The notes beneath the pieces were generated by a model. The model did not search any database. It was not told the DNA's origin and was given only the letters and a program-made list of their open reading frames with translations. A DNA stretch of 6,680 nt from assembly GCA_945494195.1 (NCBI GenBank), contig CALYVJ010000093.1, positions 1 to 6,680 on the forward strand. Direction: 5' to 3'. Source of the DNA: an uncultured Selenomonas sp. GTDB lineage: Bacteria > Bacillota > Negativicutes > Selenomonadales > Selenomonadaceae. The position numbers were made by a program, and so were the translations under genes. Below, in pieces: positions 1 through 6,680 of this stretch. Within the stretch, counting starts at the first letter, position 1. Every line of letters begins with the position of its first letter.

Positions 1-2184
1 ACTTGGTGTGATGACTTTGCTGCGGCCAAGAATTTTGCGCTCGAACAGGCAACTGGAGAATGGATTTTCTTCAATGATCCGGATGAATACTTCCTGCCGG
101 ATACGCTGGCAAAAATTAAAGAATATATCTACAGTATCCATGGCAATCGCCAGATTGCAGGAATTATCACGCATTATTACAATATCAATACCGATAAGAA
201 CAATGATTTGATTTCGTGTGATTATCAAATGCGGATTTTCCGGCGGGAGAAGACGCTCCGCTATCGGGGGGCTATTCACGAGAGCATTTACAATATGGAT
301 ACGTCTGAGCGCGGACAAAACCGTATTTTTCAGCAGACCGATTTTATTCTCTATCACACGGGCTATTCTACCCATATTGTCAAAGATAAAGCGAAAAGGA
401 ATTTGCGGCTGCTATTGCGGGATTATGAAAAAGATCCGGAAAATGCGCGGTCGTATTCGTATCTTATGGATGCATACTATGCGCTCGGCGATTATGAGAA
501 TACCATCAAATTTGCTCGGATGGCCTTGGATGCCGATGTTATTGTCATCGGACAGAAGTTGCGGCAGTATGCCTTGATGTTTGATGCGATGCAGTTTAGT
601 GGACGTTACTCTGATGCGGAGCTGCGTGCAGTTATCGACGAAGCTAAGCGAGAGTGTCCGCGTTATCCAGATCCATATTGTCAGCTTGGCTGCTATGCGT
701 TTTATCAGGGCCAATATATCGAGGCGGAAAAGGAGCTGCGGCAGGGAATCGCGTATTCTGACCGCAGCAAGCTCGATACCTCCTTGATGGATACCTCGAT
801 TGAATCCTGGTTGCCGCGTGTTTTCTGTCTGCTGGGCAATATCATGGAAAAAAAGGGGCGGCAGGCAGAAGCGCTGGCTTTTTATACGAAAGCAATCACA
901 GCTTATCCATATGAAGGCGGTTTCCTGGCTTTCTGGTATGGCATTAGTCAGCGGATGGATGTATTGTCTCGTATTGCGTTTATAGAAAAACAATATGATA
1001 AAAATAAGGATGGCCAGTTTATAGCCAAACAACTGGCAGCTTATCCGTGGGGCGATGAATACCTTTATTTTGCCCAGCCGGAGGTTGGCAGCTACGAGTC
1101 TTTTGCCTGTGCCGGCCAATGGAAAGCTGCCGCTGAAAAGGCGTGGCTGGCGCTAAAGGATATATATGCAGCGGCGGCGTATTTCTGCCAGCAGGGCACA
1201 CCGCAGGAGCAGGCTGCTTGGCAGATGATGCAGCCAAAACAGCCGTTGGTTCGTGTAGCTGAACCGCAGGAATGCGTAAGCATTATGATTCCTACGTATA
1301 ACCGGCCAGAGTATTTTGAGCAGACGCTGCGCAGCGCCTTGGCGCAGGACTATCCACAGGTAGAGATCCTGGTTTGTGATAACAGTACAGATGACCGGAC
1401 GGAGCAGCTGATCCAGAAATATCTTTCGGACCCACGGCTGCATTATCAGCGCAATCGTGCGGCCAGGACAAAGGCAGATAATTTCCGTCCCTTTGAGCGA
1501 CTGGCGAAAGGAAAATATTTGCAGTGGCTGATGGATGATGATATTTTGGCACCGCAAAAGCTCACGAAAATGGTACAGGTGTTACAAATGCATCCCGAGG
1601 TTACGCTGGTGGCTTCGCAGCGTGGCTTTATTGACGGCGAAGGCAAGGTCATAGCGCATACTTCGGAATTTGCTATACCCGAGGAAAATGGTATATTTGC
1701 TGGTAGGGAACTGGCTAAACGCATGCTGCTTCATGCGAATAATCCCATCGGTGAGCCGTCGGCGGTATTGTTCCGCCGTGAGGATCTGCAGGATCATTAT
1801 TGGGAGGCTGCCTGCCGCGGCTACCGGACGATTTCGGATGTTGCCATGTGGGTGCAGCTGCTGGAAAAAGGGGATTGTGTCGTTTTCCGTGAGCCTTTGA
1901 GTTGGTATCGTCGACATGCTGGACAGGAAGGTCAGCAGATAGATGTAGTCGTGCTTTCCCGTATTGAATGGTTCCAGCTTAATTCCGAATACTATGAACG
2001 TAAAGCATTGGGGTATACGAGGGCGGATTACTGCACGGCATGTGAGCATTTAATTGCCGACTATGAGAAAACGATGTATAGATTGGAAGCGGACGCTTCC
2101 CCGGCAATGTGGAAGCTGTATCTTGATTGCATTGGTATGATGCGCCAAATTGTGACGGAAGATAAGGGCGAAGGTAAGCGATGA
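1..2184 (+). CDS. GT2-TPR-GT2 double-domain glycosyltransferase, 5' end outside window
   Basis: The frame is open from base 1, and 727 residues are visible before TGA. The ATG at 208 is not the true start, because conserved family-2 glycosyltransferase sequence precedes it in frame: DDFAAAKNFAL at residues 4-14 and the metal-binding D26-P-D28-E motif. This first GT-A domain lacks its N-terminal nucleotide-binding part, which lies left of the window. It continues with the G90-A-I-H93-E94 motif and H119-T-G-Y, as in SunS-like GT2 enzymes. TPR-like helical pairs follow at about 147-179, 224-252 and 271-305. A second complete GT2 domain starts at V426 (SIMIPTYNRPEYF) and has D460 in the VCDNSTDD segment, a D512-D513-D514 metal motif, the likely catalytic acid/base D613 (ISDVAMW) and a YRRHAGQ motif at 636-642. 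Known: GT2 enzymes transfer a sugar from a nucleotide donor. Inferred: two sequential cytoplasmic transfers onto a protein glycan. Donors and acceptor cannot be read from sequence. The stop overlaps the next start. Confidence 0.93.
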   Translation, partial: TWCDDFAAAKNFALEQATGEWIFFNDPDEYFLPDTLAKIKEYIYSIHGNRQIAGIITHYYNINTDKNNDLISCDYQMRIFRREKTLRYRGAIHESIYNMDTSERGQNRIFQQTDFILYHTGYSTHIVKDKAKRNLRLLLRDYEKDPENARSYSYLMDAYYALGDYENTIKFARMALDADVIVIGQKLRQYALMFDAMQFSGRYSDAELRAVIDEAKRECPRYPDPYCQLGCYAFYQGQYIEAEKELRQGIAYSDRSKLDTSLMDTSIESWLPRVFCLLGNIMEKKGRQAEALAFYTKAITAYPYEGGFLAFWYGISQRMDVLSRIAFIEKQYDKNKDGQFIAKQLAAYPWGDEYLYFAQPEVGSYESFACAGQWKAAAEKAWLALKDIYAAAAYFCQQGTPQEQAAWQMMQPKQPLVRVAEPQECVSIMIPTYNRPEYFEQTLRSALAQDYPQVEILVCDNSTDDRTEQLIQKYLSDPRLHYQRNRAARTKADNFRPFERLAKGKYLQWLMDDDILAPQKLTKMVQVLQMHPEVTLVASQRGFIDGEGKVIAHTSEFAIPEENGIFAGRELAKRMLLHANNPIGEPSAVLFRREDLQDHYWEAACRGYRTISDVAMWVQLLEKGDCVVFREPLSWYRRHAGQEGQQIDVVVLSRIEWFQLNSEYYERKALGYTRADYCTACEHLIADYEKTMYRLEADASPAMWKLYLDCIGMMRQIVTEDKGEGKR
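2171..2184 (+). promoter_or_regulatory. ribosome site and ATGA stop/start overlap between genes 1 and 2
   Basis: AAGGT at 2171-2175 lies 5 bases before the ATG at 2181. The ATG shares bases with the TGA of the upstream gene (ATGA, 2181-2184). The Shine-Dalgarno match is modest, so expression of gene 2 probably depends on ribosomes finishing gene 1 (translational coupling, inferred). Confidence 0.75.
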
Positions 2185-5100
2185 AAACAAAGAATAAATC
2201 CATTTATATAGCAGGTTTGTCACAGCGGATGGATGCTTGTTATGACCAGCATGATCTGGCGGGGGCTTTGGCTGTGGCTGAAGAGATATTGGAGCTTTTG
2301 CCGCTTAATCGTCCGCTGCTGCAGCGGGCGGCAAGTTTATTTATCGATCAAGGAAAAGCAGAACAGGCGGGCAGGTTGGTAGCCTTCCTTGAGCAGAATT
2401 TTCCGTTGACAGGTTATCTGTTATTTCAAAAAGCTCGTGTTGAACAGCTGAACATGGAGTATGGCGAGGCAATCCGGCATGCGGAGGCCGCGTTAGCCAT
2501 GCAGGATACGACGCTGTGGCAGACTGCCTTGCTGCATAATATCCTTGGGCATATGTATCGCCGCATGGGGATTATTGATAAGTCGGCAGCGCATTATCGT
2601 GCTTCGGGGCTTATGCGTGGTTCATCGGCTGATGGTGATGATGCGATGGCCATCAGTGACTATAGCAATTATTTGTTTACGCTGCACAACCGCGAATGTT
2701 CGCGGGAGTTCCTGTTTGGTGAAATCAAAAAATATAATGATTTTTTCAGCGGCATCAAGCAGTATTCGCATGAACGCAGAAAAAGGCATGATAAAATACG
2801 TATTGGCTATGTATCGCCCGATTTGCGGCGGCATGTGGTGGCTTTTTTCAGCTATGCATTTTTTAAGAGCTATGATAAGCGCCGGTTTGAGGTTTATGCG
2901 TATGCAAAATGTGAGGAGGATGATTCAAGCCGGGAGTTTGCAGCCGCCATTGATAAGTGGACGAATATCCGTTTTGATTCCAATCAGGAAGCGGCCAGCA
3001 AAATCTTTGAAGATGAAATTGATATCCTGGTCGATTTGTCTGGACATACAGGCAACAACTGCCTGCCCATCATGGCCTATAAACCGGCACCCGTGCAGGT
3101 TTCAGGCATAGGCTGGTTCAACAGTACAGGTCTTGCGGCTATCGATTATTTTTTGGCGGATCATTATACCGATCCTGAGGGGCTCAATGATGCGTATTTT
3201 ACCGAAAAGCTCCTGCGGCTTCCGCATAGCCATTTTTGTTATATGTGGCATGATGCGCCTATTCCTGTGCCACCGGTTCCTTTCCGGCAGAAGGGGCATA
3301 TTACGTTTGGCAGCTTCAATAATTTTGCCAAGGTAAGTGATGAAATGCTGCAGGTATGGGGAAAAATCCTGCGTGCAGTGCCAGGATCAGAAATCTTTTT
3401 GAAAGGGCAGATGTTCAATAGTCCCTATGGGACCCAGCTGGCCCTTGCCCGCATGGAAAAGGCGGGAATCCCGCTGCAGGCAGTTACTGCTGAACCCATG
3501 CTGCCGGAATACCTGCATAAATACAGCCAGATTGATATTGCCCTCGATACGTATCCGTATCCGGGCGGCGGGACAACTTGTGATGCGCTTTATATGGGCG
3601 TGCCTGTCATCACGCGCGTGGGCAAGCGGCATAATGCGCGGTTTGGCTACAGCCTGCTGATGAATATGGGGCTTGAGGAGCTCTGTGCGTTTGATGAACA
3701 GGACTATATCGAAAAGGCTGTGGCCTTGGCCAATGACCCCGAACGGCTGGTATATCTGCATCAGACCTTGCGGCGCCGGATGCGGCAGTCGCCACTGATG
3801 GATGATGGTATGTATATGGCTGAACTCGAGTCGGCTTATATACGGATTTGGGAGAGTTGGCTGCAGGCAGATGCGCAGATGAAGAACGGCCAGCAGGAAG
3901 ATGCTGCGGCCTTGGGGCTCTTCTATGCGAAAGAATATGAGCAGGGAAAAAATCTGGTCGATGCCAAGCGTGCGGAATACTGGCTGATGCAGGCGGTGGA
4001 AACGGACGCAGACAAAGATATCGAACTGGGCGTGATGCTCTGCGGCATCCGGCAACAGCTATGTAATCACCAAGGTGCTTATCAGGCCATTATGCAGGCA
4101 GAGGAAAAGCTGCGGCAAATCCCACGGACGGATGTAAGTCCTGCATTTTTATATGCGCTGTATTCCCGCAAGGCAGCGGCCGCGCTCACGGCAGGGCATC
4201 CGCTGGAGGCTTTTGCGGCCTATCAGGAAGCCTGGCAGAATGCGGATACGCAGGAAAGCAGGACCGCGATGTATAGCTCCCTGCTTTTGACGGCGCATTA
4301 TCTTGATTTTACTTCCCAAGATATGGCAGATCTGCATCGGATTTATGGCGGAATGTTTGCGGATTTATCGCCATATACACAATGGCATCGTCATAAAGGG
4401 AAAATACGGCTGGCTTATATCTCGCCAGATTTCCGCATGCATGTCATGTTTTCGTTTTATTATGGGCTGCTGGCTTGTGCGGATAAGAACCGGTTTGAAC
4501 TTTATGCGTATAGTATGGATGCCAGTGCGGACGCTTTTACAGAGCAGGTTAAGGCACAAGTGGAGCATTTTATCTGTCTGGCGGGGCTGACTTATGAAGA
4601 AGCGGCGGCAAGAATCCATGCAGATGGCATCGATGTTCTGATAGACTTAGCCGGACATTCTGCCAATAGCGGGCTGCCGATACTAGCTTATAAACCAGCT
4701 CCTGTGCAGATTTCAGGACTTGGCTACTTGGATACGACAGGACTTTCGGCGGTGGATTATCTTATCACCGATGAAATTGTGGACCCGCCAGGGATGCACG
4801 AGGCGTTTACTACTGAGAAAATGCTATATCTGCCGAGCCAATATAGCTATGTGGGGCGCAATGACGTCCCTGTGTCACAAGGGACGCCAGCGCAGCCGCG
4901 GGGATATATTGTCTTCGGTGTGTTTAACCATTACCGCAAGATTACGGATGAAATGCTGACGGTATGGTGGGAAATCATGCAGCAAGTGCCGGACAGCAGG
5001 CTGTTGCTGAAGTCACAGGAGCTCATAAGTGATTCTCTTGTGGATGCGGCCTATGAACGTTTGCGCAGCATCGGTTTTGATATGGATCGGGTAGTTTTTG

Positions 5101-5471
5101 AGCCAGCAACGCTGGATTATATGGAACGGTATCTGGTGGTTGACATTGCTCTTGATACGTATCCATATCCAGGTGGTGGCACGACCTTTGATGCATTGTA
5201 TATGGGGGTACCGGTCATTACCCGCTATGGGGAGCGGCGCAACACCCGGTTTGGGTTGAGTGCTCTGCAAAATATAGGCTTGGGGGACTTGGCCGCTGCT
5301 TCAAATGAATTATATATTGAACGTGCTGTGGGACTGGCGAAAGACAGGGAGCTTTTGGATATATTGCATCAAAACCTTAGGAAGATGCTGATGGGCTCTA
5401 TAGCCGGCAAGCCGCAGGCATATACCAGGATACTGGAACAAAAAATAATGGAGGAACGAGCAAATGGGTAA
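2181..5471 (+). CDS. tandem double SPINDLY-family O-GlcNAc transferase (GT41) with TPRs
   Basis: This 1096-residue protein consists of two consecutive TPR plus GT41 units. TPR-like helices fill about residues 10-150. Catalytic module A (206-560) has SPDLRRH with H218, the ILVDLSGHT motif (282-290), KPAPVQ (301-306), FNNFAK (379-384) and DTYPYPGGGTTCDALYMG (456-473). A second TPR-like linker runs about 561-735. Module B (742-1096) repeats the order: SPDFRMH with H754, LIDLAGHS (820-827), KPAPVQ, FNHYRK (915-920) and DTYPYPGGGTTFDALYMG (992-1009). In human OGT the histidine of the first motif lies at the active site, the lysine of FNxxxK contacts UDP, and the GTT-D segment binds the nucleotide phosphates. 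Both modules keep these positions, so both look active. The family transfers GlcNAc, or another sugar in some bacteria, to Ser/Thr of cytoplasmic proteins, with the TPRs holding the acceptor. The donor and acceptor here are unknown. The gene is coupled on both sides, and no signal peptide is seen. Start chosen: the ATG overlapping the upstream stop. Confidence 0.95.
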   Translation: MKTKNKSIYIAGLSQRMDACYDQHDLAGALAVAEEILELLPLNRPLLQRAASLFIDQGKAEQAGRLVAFLEQNFPLTGYLLFQKARVEQLNMEYGEAIRHAEAALAMQDTTLWQTALLHNILGHMYRRMGIIDKSAAHYRASGLMRGSSADGDDAMAISDYSNYLFTLHNRECSREFLFGEIKKYNDFFSGIKQYSHERRKRHDKIRIGYVSPDLRRHVVAFFSYAFFKSYDKRRFEVYAYAKCEEDDSSREFAAAIDKWTNIRFDSNQEAASKIFEDEIDILVDLSGHTGNNCLPIMAYKPAPVQVSGIGWFNSTGLAAIDYFLADHYTDPEGLNDAYFTEKLLRLPHSHFCYMWHDAPIPVPPVPFRQKGHITFGSFNNFAKVSDEMLQVWGKILRAVPGSEIFLKGQMFNSPYGTQLALARMEKAGIPLQAVTAEPMLPEYLHKYSQIDIALDTYPYPGGGTTCDALYMGVPVITRVGKRHNARFGYSLLMNMGLEELCAFDEQDYIEKAVALANDPERLVYLHQTLRRRMRQSPLMDDGMYMAELESAYIRIWESWLQADAQMKNGQQEDAAALGLFYAKEYEQGKNLVDAKRAEYWLMQAVETDADKDIELGVMLCGIRQQLCNHQGAYQAIMQAEEKLRQIPRTDVSPAFLYALYSRKAAAALTAGHPLEAFAAYQEAWQNADTQESRTAMYSSLLLTAHYLDFTSQDMADLHRIYGGMFADLSPYTQWHRHKGKIRLAYISPDFRMHVMFSFYYGLLACADKNRFELYAYSMDASADAFTEQVKAQVEHFICLAGLTYEEAAARIHADGIDVLIDLAGHSANSGLPILAYKPAPVQISGLGYLDTTGLSAVDYLITDEIVDPPGMHEAFTTEKMLYLPSQYSYVGRNDVPVSQGTPAQPRGYIVFGVFNHYRKITDEMLTVWWEIMQQVPDSRLLLKSQELISDSLVDAAYERLRSIGFDMDRVVFEPATLDYMERYLVVDIALDTYPYPGGGTTFDALYMGVPVITRYGERRNTRFGLSALQNIGLGDLAAASNELYIERAVGLAKDRELLDILHQNLRKMLMGSIAGKPQAYTRILEQKIMEERANG
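2796..3860 (+). repeat. first copy of internally duplicated GT41 catalytic module (A)
   Basis: This is residues 206-560 of the double O-GlcNAc transferase, beginning at IRIGYVSPD and ending at IRIWESW. It matches module B motif for motif and has about the same length (355 residues). DNA similarity is patchy and highest over the donor-binding signature (around 3546-3610 against 5154-5218), with many synonymous differences. The duplication is therefore old rather than recent. Confidence 0.85.
4404..5468 (+). repeat. second copy of internally duplicated GT41 catalytic module (B)
   Basis: This is residues 742-1096 of the double O-GlcNAc transferase, from IRLAYISPD to the C-terminus. It keeps the active-site histidine (H754), K920 of the FNxxxK motif and the GGGTT-D donor site. 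It differs from module A around the acceptor-facing stretch after the KPAPVQ motif: LPSQYSYVG replaces LPHSHFCYM, and FNHYRK replaces FNNFAK. It also lacks the typical C-terminal tail ending in an IW-E-W helix. These differences may reflect a different acceptor or donor preference, which is inferred. Confidence 0.85.
5450..5471 (+). promoter_or_regulatory. strong ribosome site and 8-base gene overlap before TPR gene
   Basis: GGAGGA at 5450-5455 stands 8 bases before the ATG at 5464. It lies inside the end of the O-GlcNAc transferase gene, whose TAA is at 5469-5471. This near-consensus Shine-Dalgarno sequence fixes the start of the third gene. It also suggests that this gene is translated efficiently and partly independently of gene 2. 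Confidence 0.85.
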
Positions 5472-6465
5472 AGCAAATCGTAAAATGAACAAGAATAAAC
5501 AGAAGGCACAAAAGAAGGATTTTCAGCAGAAAATCGATAAACTGAAAGCGAAGATGTTGCAATATGAAAAGGAAATGAACTATGCAGAGGCAATCAACAC
5601 GCTGGCGGAGCTGATTGATGCTGGCTGCCGCGAGGCGGAGGTCATATATCATGGTGCCCGCAATTACTTCATGGTTGGTGACTATGTGCGTGCGGCGAAG
5701 TGGGCCGATATGACTCTGGATTTTGTACCAGAGCATATTGGAGCCCGTATTTTACTGGCGCGCTTGTGCCTGATCAATGACCGCATTGATGATGGTTTGG
5801 CTATCTTTGAGTTTGTCCTGGAGCATCATGAAGAAAGCTTGCGTGCCGATCAGCAGGAAGAACTTGAGGAGGCACTGAGCTTCTATGGCAAGCATCAGGA
5901 ACAGCGGCTGCAGGAATCGTATCCGCATATCTTAGCTTTCCTGCGTAAACGTCAGCTTCAAGAGGAACGCAGCGTACCGGCACAGGAAAAGACTGAACCG
6001 GCAGCGGCTGGCACCACCGAAAGCCCGCTGGCAGCACTGAAGGCCCTCAAGAATCGTTTGGCGGCCGTACAGAACGATGAGAATCAGCCAGAACCATCGG
6101 CTTCGCCGGAATGCGAACCAGTGGAGCGTACGGTAGAGCCGGTAGAATCGGTAAAGGTGGAGGAACAGGAAGTTTCCAGCCAGAATGCAGAGAATATCGA
6201 ACGGGAGATTTTAGCAAAAGAAATTTCCTTGCTTGAAAAGGTAACGATGCTGAACAAGTTTGCTGGTGCTGAATTTGTCAAAGGGGAGTTTCTGGCAGCT
6301 GAAAGCCTGCTCAAGAGTGCCCTGCGGCTCGATGCCTGCCATGAGGATAGCTTGCGCAACCTGGCGGTGCTTTACTTTGCCAAGGGCGAAAAAGAAAAAG
6401 CATGGCAGGCAGCGGCGAATATGAAACGGACGGATTTTGTCTTATTGGATTTATTGCGCAGGTAA
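5464..6465 (+). CDS. TPR-repeat protein without catalytic domain, probable glycosylation-cluster scaffold
   Basis: The protein has 333 residues. The N-terminus is strongly basic and predicted helical or coiled (MGKANRKMNKNKQKAQKK, then a Lys/Gln/Glu-rich stretch to about 38). A TPR-like block follows at about 38-125, with pairs such as EVIYHGARNYFMVGDYVRAAKWADMTL in sense (small residues at Ala/Gly positions). A helical segment runs to about 168. A flexible linker rich in Pro, Glu, Val and Ser covers about 169-242, and a second TPR-like block covers about 260-330 (FAGAEFVKGEFLAAESLLKSAL region). There is no signal peptide, membrane segment or glycosyltransferase motif. The overlap with the double O-GlcNAc transferase gene, and the shared use of TPRs, suggest that it docks the enzymes or their acceptor protein. 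This is inference; I do not recognise a named family. A general co-chaperone role is possible. Start chosen by the GGAGGA site. Confidence 0.9.
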   Translation: MGKANRKMNKNKQKAQKKDFQQKIDKLKAKMLQYEKEMNYAEAINTLAELIDAGCREAEVIYHGARNYFMVGDYVRAAKWADMTLDFVPEHIGARILLARLCLINDRIDDGLAIFEFVLEHHEESLRADQQEELEEALSFYGKHQEQRLQESYPHILAFLRKRQLQEERSVPAQEKTEPAAAGTTESPLAALKALKNRLAAVQNDENQPEPSASPECEPVERTVEPVESVKVEEQEVSSQNAENIEREILAKEISLLEKVTMLNKFAGAEFVKGEFLAAESLLKSALRLDACHEDSLRNLAVLYFAKGEKEKAWQAAANMKRTDFVLLDLLRR

Positions 6466-6471
6466 GCGTGT

Positions 6472-6491
6472 GGAGGTAATTTAAAAATTAC
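6472..6491 (+). promoter_or_regulatory. GGAGGT ribosome site merged with 16-base palindrome
   Basis: GGAGGT at 6472-6477 is a near-perfect Shine-Dalgarno sequence, 6 bases after the stop of the TPR gene. From 6476 to 6491 the sequence GTAATTTAAAAATTAC forms a 7-2-7 inverted repeat that overlaps it. No ATG, GTG or TTG follows at a suitable distance; ATT at 6487 sits at ideal spacing (9 bases). The palindrome could be an operator or an RNA hairpin masking the ribosome site. It lacks a following T-run, so it is not a clear terminator. Confidence 0.45.
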
Positions 6492-6680
6492 ACCGTATCA
6501 AGTTATTCGCAGTATAGAAAAACTTCGTGAAGACAGGGGATGGGACTATGCGACGTCGGGGAATCTATAGCATTGCGCGATTTCATGGCTGGAATGATCA
6601 GCAATGGGGGGAGAATGGGGGTGGGTTATTGTATCGTTTCTATAGGGAATATGGGTTCCGGGCGGTGATGGTAGGAACAT
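6487..6680 (+). pseudogene. possible decayed small helix-turn-helix regulator gene
   Basis: Right after the strong ribosome site, one frame reads ITPYQVIRSIEKLREDRGW (from 6487). This resembles the first helix of small Cro/CI-type DNA-binding proteins of Firmicutes. The frame then meets TAG at 6568 and TGA at 6595, with HCAISWLE between them, which looks like a recognition helix region. From about 6626 the +2 frame reads LLYRFYREYGF, resembling the later helix of such proteins. No usual start codon exists; TTA-AAA-ATT stands where ATG would be expected. Together these suggest a small regulator gene broken by substitutions and indels, or a sequencing problem. The rest of 6466-6680 shows no intact gene, no RNA gene and no terminator. 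The call rests on pattern memory of the family and could be chance. Confidence 0.33.

Noticed and set aside
208..210. ATG at 208 as start of the first gene
   Set aside because: The same frame is open to base 1 and carries conserved GT2 motifs (DDFAAAKNFAL, DPDE), so the gene starts left of the window.
412..1119. Long antisense open frame of 235 codons
   Set aside because: It lies fully opposite well-conserved coding sequence of the GT2 gene, has no ribosome site, and its translation has no recognisable domain.
3387..4055. Antisense open frame of 222 codons
   Set aside because: It mirrors the GT41 module A coding sequence. Its His/Ile/Arg-rich translation is typical of a shadow frame.
6606..6621. 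G6 and G5 tracts as phase-variation switches
   Set aside because: The tracts are short and interrupted and do not sit in a defensible gene. Known contingency tracts are usually longer.
6548..6680. Open frame starting MRRRGIYSIARFHGW, running off the right edge
   Set aside because: It has only 44 codons and no recognised similarity over most of its length, and the overlapping frame from 6540 (MGLCDVGES) is equally open. It may be part of the decayed HTH gene, not a separate gene.
6638..6680. Cobalamin-riboswitch-like string (TATAGGGAA with GGT nearby)
   Set aside because: The conserved GGTGAAAATCC-type segment and the B12-box core are absent, and the match is limited to a few bases.
6466..6680. 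Rho-independent terminator after the TPR gene
   Set aside because: The only inverted repeat is AT-rich and has no following T-run, so transcription may continue beyond the window.

Overview
The window reads as part of a protein-glycosylation gene cluster. It holds three tightly packed plus-strand genes and a decayed or unresolved stretch at the right edge. Base composition is close to balanced by eye. The Firmicutes-style ribosome sites (GGAGG), the SPINDLY/O-GlcNAc-transferase-type enzymes with a PYPGGGTT signature, and their pairing with GT2 enzymes all suggest a diderm Firmicute of the Selenomonas type (Negativicutes). That assignment is inferred from gene style, because no marker gene is present.

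Layout: (1) From base 1 to 2184 runs the 3' part of a large gene whose start lies left of the window. It encodes a GT2 glycosyltransferase domain, TPR helical repeats and a second GT2 domain. (2) It overlaps by 4 bases (ATGA) with a 1096-residue protein at 2181-5471, built as two consecutive [TPR + GT41/SPINDLY O-GlcNAc transferase] units. (3) That gene overlaps by 8 bases with a 333-residue, glycosyltransferase-free TPR protein at 5464-6465. (4) From 6466 to 6680 there is a strong ribosome-binding site inside a 16-base palindrome, followed by what looks like a broken small helix-turn-helix regulator gene. No intact gene can be defended there.

The two overlaps imply one transcript with translational coupling. 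The working model is an inference: the double O-GlcNAc transferase would start glycans on Ser/Thr of an acceptor protein, the double GT2 protein would add further sugars, and the TPR-only protein would act as scaffold or acceptor adaptor. In related Firmicutes such sets often lie beside flagellin genes, but no flagellin, adhesin or other acceptor is visible here, so the target stays open. All three proteins carry TPRs and none shows an obvious signal peptide or membrane segment in the visible part, which fits a cytoplasmic multi-enzyme assembly.
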